Shown: piece by piece, positions 61,203-64,000 of the stretch
How the letters are laid out: every line of letters begins with the position of its first letter
Numbering within the stretch: position 1 is the first letter of the stretch
Virus record (IMG/VR): IMGVR_UViG_3300028654_000010
Span: 62,001 to 126,000 of that record
Length of the DNA stretch: 64,000 nt
DNA from: a virus
Reading direction: 5' to 3' (one strand)
The notes under the pieces: model-generated
The model's database searches: none
What the model was told of the DNA's origin: nothing
Seen by the model: only the letters and a program-made list of their open reading frames with translations
Translations under genes and position numbers: made by a program

Positions 61203-61274
61203 AGCGGGTGATGGGGATCAAACCCACGATCTCGACGCGGGCAACGTCGCGCATTATCACTCTGCTACACCCGC
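61203..61274 (-). tRNA. tRNA-Gly (anticodon GCC)
   Basis: Acceptor GCGGGTG/CACCCGC, anticodon stem CGACG/CGTCG with loop TTGCCCG giving GCC, and T-arm GTGGG TTTGATC CCCAT (one mismatch). The discriminator is T. It is the second glycine tRNA here. Confidence 0.88.
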
Positions 61275-61281
61275 AGTTCTG

Positions 61282-61473
61282 TTACAGCTCTCTCGCCAAG
61301 TCGTACTGCTCCTTCTTGAGGAGTTCGACGGCGGCATCCCCGACGTAGCACAGTTCTTCATTGTCCACGTCGAGCAGCAATTGCTTGATCTTGAGGGCCC
61401 GCTTGCGCGCTCGTTCGAGCGAAGTGGGATTGCGTCCTTCGAAGATGTTGTCCTTCATGCACATCAGACACAT
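61282..61473 (-). CDS. Small protein with N-terminal Cys pair
   Basis: The protein has 63 residues. It begins MCLMCMKDNIFEGRNPTSLE, with a C-x-x-C at positions 2 and 5, followed by two helices (RARKRALKIKQLLLDVDN, AAVELLKKEQYDLAREL). AAGGA lies upstream. It may be a small metal-binding regulator. No family is recognised. Confidence 0.5.
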   Translation of the reverse strand: MCLMCMKDNIFEGRNPTSLERARKRALKIKQLLLDVDNEELCYVGDAAVELLKKEQYDLAREL

Positions 61474-61512
61474 GGTCTTACCTATCCTTCTAGTGGTGTA
61501 AAGCGGCGCTTA

Positions 61513-61755
61513 TTACCGCTTGACTAGCGGCCAGTCAGGCGCGTTGGAGTTGTATGCGGTGTCGAGCGACACCTTGGGAAACAGTTCACAGCTCATCATG
61601 TACTTGGATCGCACCGTGAATTCGATCTTGCGACCGCATCTCGGGCACTCGTGTTCGTAGACGCCGGGTTGAAACACCATCATCGACGGTGGGTTGTGTT
61701 CCGGGTCGGTGCAGGTGCGAAATTCCTCGACGTCCCTGATCTTGCGCGTTGGCAT
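61513..61755 (-). CDS. Zinc-ribbon-like protein
   Basis: The protein has 80 residues. HECPRCGRKIEFTVRSKYMM gives one C-x-x-C pair and CTDPEHNPP another Cys; MSCEL is a third. It is basic at the start and hydrophobic in the middle. It lies between tRNA-Ser and the 61282 gene, with GGAGAAG upstream. Function is unknown. Confidence 0.55.
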   Translation of the reverse strand: MPTRKIRDVEEFRTCTDPEHNPPSMMVFQPGVYEHECPRCGRKIEFTVRSKYMMSCELFPKVSLDTAYNSNAPDWPLVKR

Positions 61756-61767
61756 ACAACTTCTCCG

Positions 61768-61852
61768 AGGAACGGGAGGGATTCGAACCCCCGGACCCTT
61801 GCGGGCCTCCTGTATTCAAAGCAGGTGCGATAGGCCGCTCTGCCACCGTTCC
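61768..61852 (-). tRNA. tRNA-Ser (anticodon UGA)
   Basis: Acceptor GGAACGG/CCGTTCC, anticodon stem CCTGC/ACAGG (one C-A mismatch next to the loop) with loop TTTGAAT giving UGA, long variable arm (AGGCCCGCAAGGGTC) and T-arm GGGGG TTCGAAT CCCTC. This is a class II tRNA. The discriminator is T, unusual for Ser (normally G). Confidence 0.82.
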
Positions 61853-61862
61853 ATGTATCTCA

Positions 61863-62087
61863 CTACTTCTTGTGCTTCTGATTTTTCTTGCCGCCTTTCG
61901 TGGGCCGCTTGTGAGGCTGATACGCTTCCGGGTGCTCCTTGGCAGTGTGGGTGTGATAGCACCCAACGCATACGACGGTGGGACACTTGAGACACACCCA
62001 CGCTTCAGAACCATCGTGGACAGGACCCCTGACAGGGGCACTGTTCTGCTCGATTGGCTCACTGCAATTGGGACACGAAATTTGCAT
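61863..62087 (-). CDS. Small zinc-finger protein
   Basis: The protein has 74 residues from the ATG at 62087. It has SCPNCSEPIEQ and WVCLKCPTVVCVGCYHTHT, a run of C-x-x-C pairs and His typical of B-box or ZZ-like zinc fingers, then a very basic Lys-rich tail. It could bind RNA or DNA. It lies between two tRNA-Ser genes. Confidence 0.6.
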   Translation of the reverse strand: MQISCPNCSEPIEQNSAPVRGPVHDGSEAWVCLKCPTVVCVGCYHTHTAKEHPEAYQPHKRPTKGGKKNQKHKK

Positions 62088-62097
62088 GTTATTTGCG

Positions 62098-62184
62098 CGG
62101 AAGTGGTGCGATTCGAACGCACGGATCCCGTGAGGGATCACCCGGTTAGCAACCGGGCCTCGTCAGCCTCTTGAGTACACTTCC
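62098..62184 (-). tRNA. tRNA-Ser (anticodon GCU)
   Basis: Acceptor GGAAGTG/CACTTCC, perfect anticodon stem CCCGG/CCGGG with loop TTGCTAA giving GCU, long variable arm (GATCCCTCACGGGATC) and T-arm GTGCG TTCGAAT CGCAC. The discriminator is G, the serine identity base. Confidence 0.93.
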
Positions 62185-62217
62185 AAATTACCACAGTCAA
62201 TTCACGGTTACACCGTT

Positions 62218-62592
62218 CTAGATCAACTTGAGGTTACCGACAATCCGATCGAGTTCATCTGCGGTGCAAGGGCCAAAAGCAGCACATGTCAGCGTAGGCG
62301 CACCGTCGACGTCAATTGAACTGGTGTGGACTTCGACGTCAGCGAGATCAGCCTGAAAGATCAGGTCATGTAGCGCATCAGCACTATCACAGCCCACCAC
62401 ACTAGAAAGCGACCCTGACATCAACCATTCTGCTTCGGCAGGCGACAACTTCACCATGATCTCATCGCCACGTTCAGCCTCGTTATTATCGACCAAGAAC
62501 TGCATCGATGCTAACGCAACTTCTTGTGCCAACTCACCCCGCTTCATGTTCAGGTCGCGTCGCACAACGATGACTTGTTTAACGTCACTCAT
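62218..62592 (-). CDS. Peptidyl-tRNA hydrolase, PTH2 type
   Basis: The protein has 124 residues from the ATG at 62592, with GGAGG upstream. KQVIVVRRDLNMKRGELAQE is nearly the textbook PTH2 start, followed by VALASMQFLVDNN (the usual His is replaced by Leu) and VEVHTSSIDVDGAPTLTCAA before GPCTADELDRIVGNL. PTH2 cleaves the ester of peptidyl-tRNA; it is the archaeal and eukaryotic type, found now and then in phages. A second member is at 33006. A tRNA-shaped inverted-repeat structure sits 32 bases upstream. Confidence 0.88.
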   Translation of the reverse strand: MSDVKQVIVVRRDLNMKRGELAQEVALASMQFLVDNNEAERGDEIMVKLSPAEAEWLMSGSLSSVVGCDSADALHDLIFQADLADVEVHTSSIDVDGAPTLTCAAFGPCTADELDRIVGNLKLI

Positions 62593-62623
62593 AGTTTCCT
62601 CCGGATTATCAAAGAACGCGCTA

Positions 62624-62677
62624 ACGACCAGAGACACAGCGTCTCGTGCTGGACTTAAACCAGCTATGTTGGGTCGT
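62624..62677 (-). other. tRNA-like three-way structure without a D-arm, upstream of pth2
   Basis: On the minus strand: outer stem ACGACC (62677-62672) with GGTCGT (62629-62624); a 5-bp stem GCTGG/CCAGC with the 7-base loop TTTAAGT (anticodon-like UAA); then a 5-bp stem GAGAC/GTCTC with loop GCTGT in the T-arm position. AACATA stands where the D-arm would be. Sixteen perfect pairs in tRNA order, but no T-loop consensus. It may be a decayed tRNA, a D-armless tRNA, or a tRNA mimic in the leader of the PTH2 mRNA. Confidence 0.45.
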
Positions 62678-62693
62678 AGAAGGGCATGCGAGT

Positions 62694-62727
62694 GCATGTG
62701 GCCTACTCTAGTAAGTAGGCCACATGC
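62694..62727. terminator. Perfect 14-bp hairpin, likely bidirectional terminator
   Basis: GCATGTGGCCTACT (62694-62707) and AGTAGGCCACATGC (62714-62727) flank the loop CTAGTA. It lies 57 bases after the stop of the lipoprotein at 62784 on the minus strand. No clear U tract follows on either strand, so it could also be an RNA-stability element or a protein site. The remaining bases of the 191-base gap hold only this and the tRNA-like structure. Confidence 0.5.
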
Positions 62728-62783
62728 CCATCGTGTACCTCACCGCCTGACTTTGTCCCCGGACGACGGGATACCTTCGTTGT

Positions 62784-63482
62784 TTACTTGCCGCAGGCGA
62801 CGTCACAGTCGCTGTGACACGCCACTTGCACGGTGATGCACGTCGTGTGACAATCATCACAGTCTTTGCTACCACCGAAGTAGTGATCGTCGCAATCCTT
62901 GGTGCAGATCGTCAAGGTGTCGTCGCAGTCATTGTAACAGACCTTGGCGTCGGTGCCCGCATCCTTGGGCTTAGGTGCGTCGGTCGATGCATCCTTGGGT
63001 GGCGAGGCATCGCTGCCGGCGTCATGGCCACCGTCGGGCACGTTAACGTCGTTGCTTGCATCGGGACAGGGAGTCACATCGGGCCCTGCATCGTGCACGT
63101 AACCTGAAGAAGAGCCGCTACCACTTGAACTCGACGAGCCACCGCTAGATGACGACGAGTTAGCACCCGAAGAGGAGCTAGAAGAGCTGCTCGAAGAACT
63201 GGCTCCAGACGAAGACCCGCTGCTCGACGATGACGACATGCCAGCGTCAGGGCAAACCACGGCGCCCGACGAAGATCCGGTGCCGCCAGAAGACGATGAC
63301 GGCCCGCTCGAAGAGGAGGACGATCCACCCGATGAACTGCCACTCGACGATGCCGAAGCGTCGTCGCTAGCGACGTCTCCACCCGCATCACCAACGTCGG
63401 TGGGCGGAAAGATCGAACTCGAGGCACTGCACCCGGCGATGAGGGCGAGACAGAACAGGATTGACAGGTTGCGCGTTTTCAT
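62784..63482 (-). CDS. Predicted lipoprotein with long Ser/Gly linker and Cys-rich tail
   Basis: The protein has 232 residues from the ATG at 63482, with TGAGG upstream. Signal peptide MKTRNLSILFCLALIAGC with lipobox IAGC (Cys18). It is followed by about 90 residues of Ser/Gly repeats, a Pro/Asp/Ala-rich part (PDGGHDAGSDASPPKDASTD) and a Cys-rich C-terminal domain of about 55 residues (CYNDCDDTLTICTKDC and a CHTTC pair). This design is typical of exported proteins of Myxococcota and relatives, and unusual in a phage. It might extend from the outer membrane of the infected cell. Confidence 0.8.
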   Translation of the reverse strand: MKTRNLSILFCLALIAGCSASSSIFPPTDVGDAGGDVASDDASASSSGSSSGGSSSSSSGPSSSSGGTGSSSGAVVCPDAGMSSSSSSGSSSGASSSSSSSSSSSGANSSSSSGGSSSSSGSGSSSGYVHDAGPDVTPCPDASNDVNVPDGGHDAGSDASPPKDASTDAPKPKDAGTDAKVCYNDCDDTLTICTKDCDDHYFGGSKDCDDCHTTCITVQVACHSDCDVACGK

Positions 63483-63490
63483 GTAATTCC

Positions 63491-64000
63491 TCACTTGACC
63501 GATGAATTGGTGGTGTTAAAGCTGACGTCGAACTCGACGCGGCGATTGCGCTCTTTGCCTTCTTGGTTGGTGTTGGCAACGAAGGGGCGATCGGGGCCGA
63601 AGCTCTCTGACGTCAGGCGACTGGCATCAACGCCGTGATCGACGAGGTACTTGACGACGGACGCGGTGCGTTTGGCCGCAAGGGCCACGTTGTGCTGGTA
63701 GTTGCCGTCGGGGCTAGCGTGGCCCTCGACCTTGACCGTCATGAAGGGATCGGCCGTCATCTTGTTGATGAGGGCGTCGACCTTGTCGGCCTGTTCCCAA
63801 TTACGAATCACGGCGCTGTCCCAATTGAAGTAGACGCGCTCAGTGAACGTCTCGGGTGCCGCGGGCTGCACTTGGGTATCGTGCACGTAGACGATGCGCT
63901 CGTCCTTGATGGTGCGAGTGGTCGTCTTGACGACCTGGTGCACGGGAAAGTCAAAGTTGACGCTCCAGCCCACCTGAAAACTGTTGTAGTCGCGACCGTC
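63491..64000 (-). CDS. OmpA-like C-terminal domain protein (5' end outside window)
   Basis: The frame is open to base 64000, so the N-terminus is missing. The visible part ends a beta-strand-like piece (FQVGWSVNFDFPV) and a linker, then an OmpA C-terminal domain: RVYFNWDSAVIRNWEQADKV, MTVKVEGHASPDGNYQHNVA, LAAKRTASVVKYLVDHGV and NQEGKERNRRVEFDV. These carry the Asp and Arg that bind diaminopimelate of peptidoglycan. The protein may anchor an outer-membrane barrel to the cell wall. Such genes are rare in phages. Confidence 0.88.
   Translation of the reverse strand, partial: DGRDYNSFQVGWSVNFDFPVHQVVKTTTRTIKDERIVYVHDTQVQPAAPETFTERVYFNWDSAVIRNWEQADKVDALINKMTADPFMTVKVEGHASPDGNYQHNVALAAKRTASVVKYLVDHGVDASRLTSESFGPDRPFVANTNQEGKERNRRVEFDVSFNTTNSSVK

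Noticed and set aside
1-64000. Attachment sites, integrase or insertion sequences
   Set aside because: I found no recombinase or transposase motif and no terminal inverted repeats on either strand.

Overview
The window looks like part of a large tailed-phage genome (myovirus, T4-like morphogenesis, probably jumbo-sized). The evidence is a gp25-like and a gp6-like baseplate wedge protein, long fibre and baseplate proteins, a gp55-like late sigma factor, scattered single tRNA genes, and tightly packed genes whose stop and start codons overlap (ATGA, GTGA or TAATG). No integrase, plasmid or bacterial housekeeping operon is visible. Host is uncertain. Three predicted lipoproteins, one with a long Ser/Gly linker and a Cys-rich tail, plus an OmpA-type protein, suggest a diderm host. 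The linker style resembles secreted proteins of Myxococcota, which is only a weak inference.

Layout. 1-2.2 kb: the end of an unknown gene, a short and very divergent GroEL-like chaperonin on the minus strand, and a small membrane protein. 2.4-8.2 kb: a two-domain glycosyltransferase followed by an operon of small phage proteins (DUF7768-like, winged helix-like, Cys-rich, methyltransferase, ASCH) and a GT2 enzyme. 8.2-10.5 kb: a minus-strand block with two glycosyltransferases and a low-complexity protein. 10.6-32.2 kb: a plus-strand sugar region with most of the roughly 17 glycosyltransferase-like genes of the window. It also carries a PseB/PseC/PseH-like trio, a deacetylase-like and a formyltransferase-like gene, an RmlD-like reductase, two nucleotide-sugar 6-dehydrogenases, a second 4,6-dehydratase-like SDR, a sugar nucleotidyltransferase, methyltransferases, two lipoproteins and a C39-like protease. 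32.2-35.3 kb: small phage genes, a PTH2-like protein, an odd tRNA and a Cas4/RecB-like nuclease. 35.4-37.8 kb: two more GT4 enzymes. 38.2-39.4 kb: the gp55-like sigma factor and a small acidic partner candidate. 39.4-59.0 kb: baseplate and fibre genes. 59.0-64.0 kb (minus strand): six tRNA genes interleaved with small proteins, a GT-A enzyme, a canonical PTH2, a Ser-rich lipoprotein and an OmpA-like protein running off the window.

How it may work together. The sugar genes could make one or more unusual nucleotide sugars and assemble them into a glycan on the virion, phage DNA or host surface; the sequence does not say which. Many transcription units begin with a -10-like hexamer (TANNAT type) ending only 6-8 bases before the first ATG or GTG, which predicts leaderless mRNAs. 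The tRNAs, two PTH2 proteins and a tRNA-shaped structure upstream of pth2 suggest attention to host translation.

All functions were read from the sequence by eye; no database search was run. No stretch over 300 bases lacks a gene.
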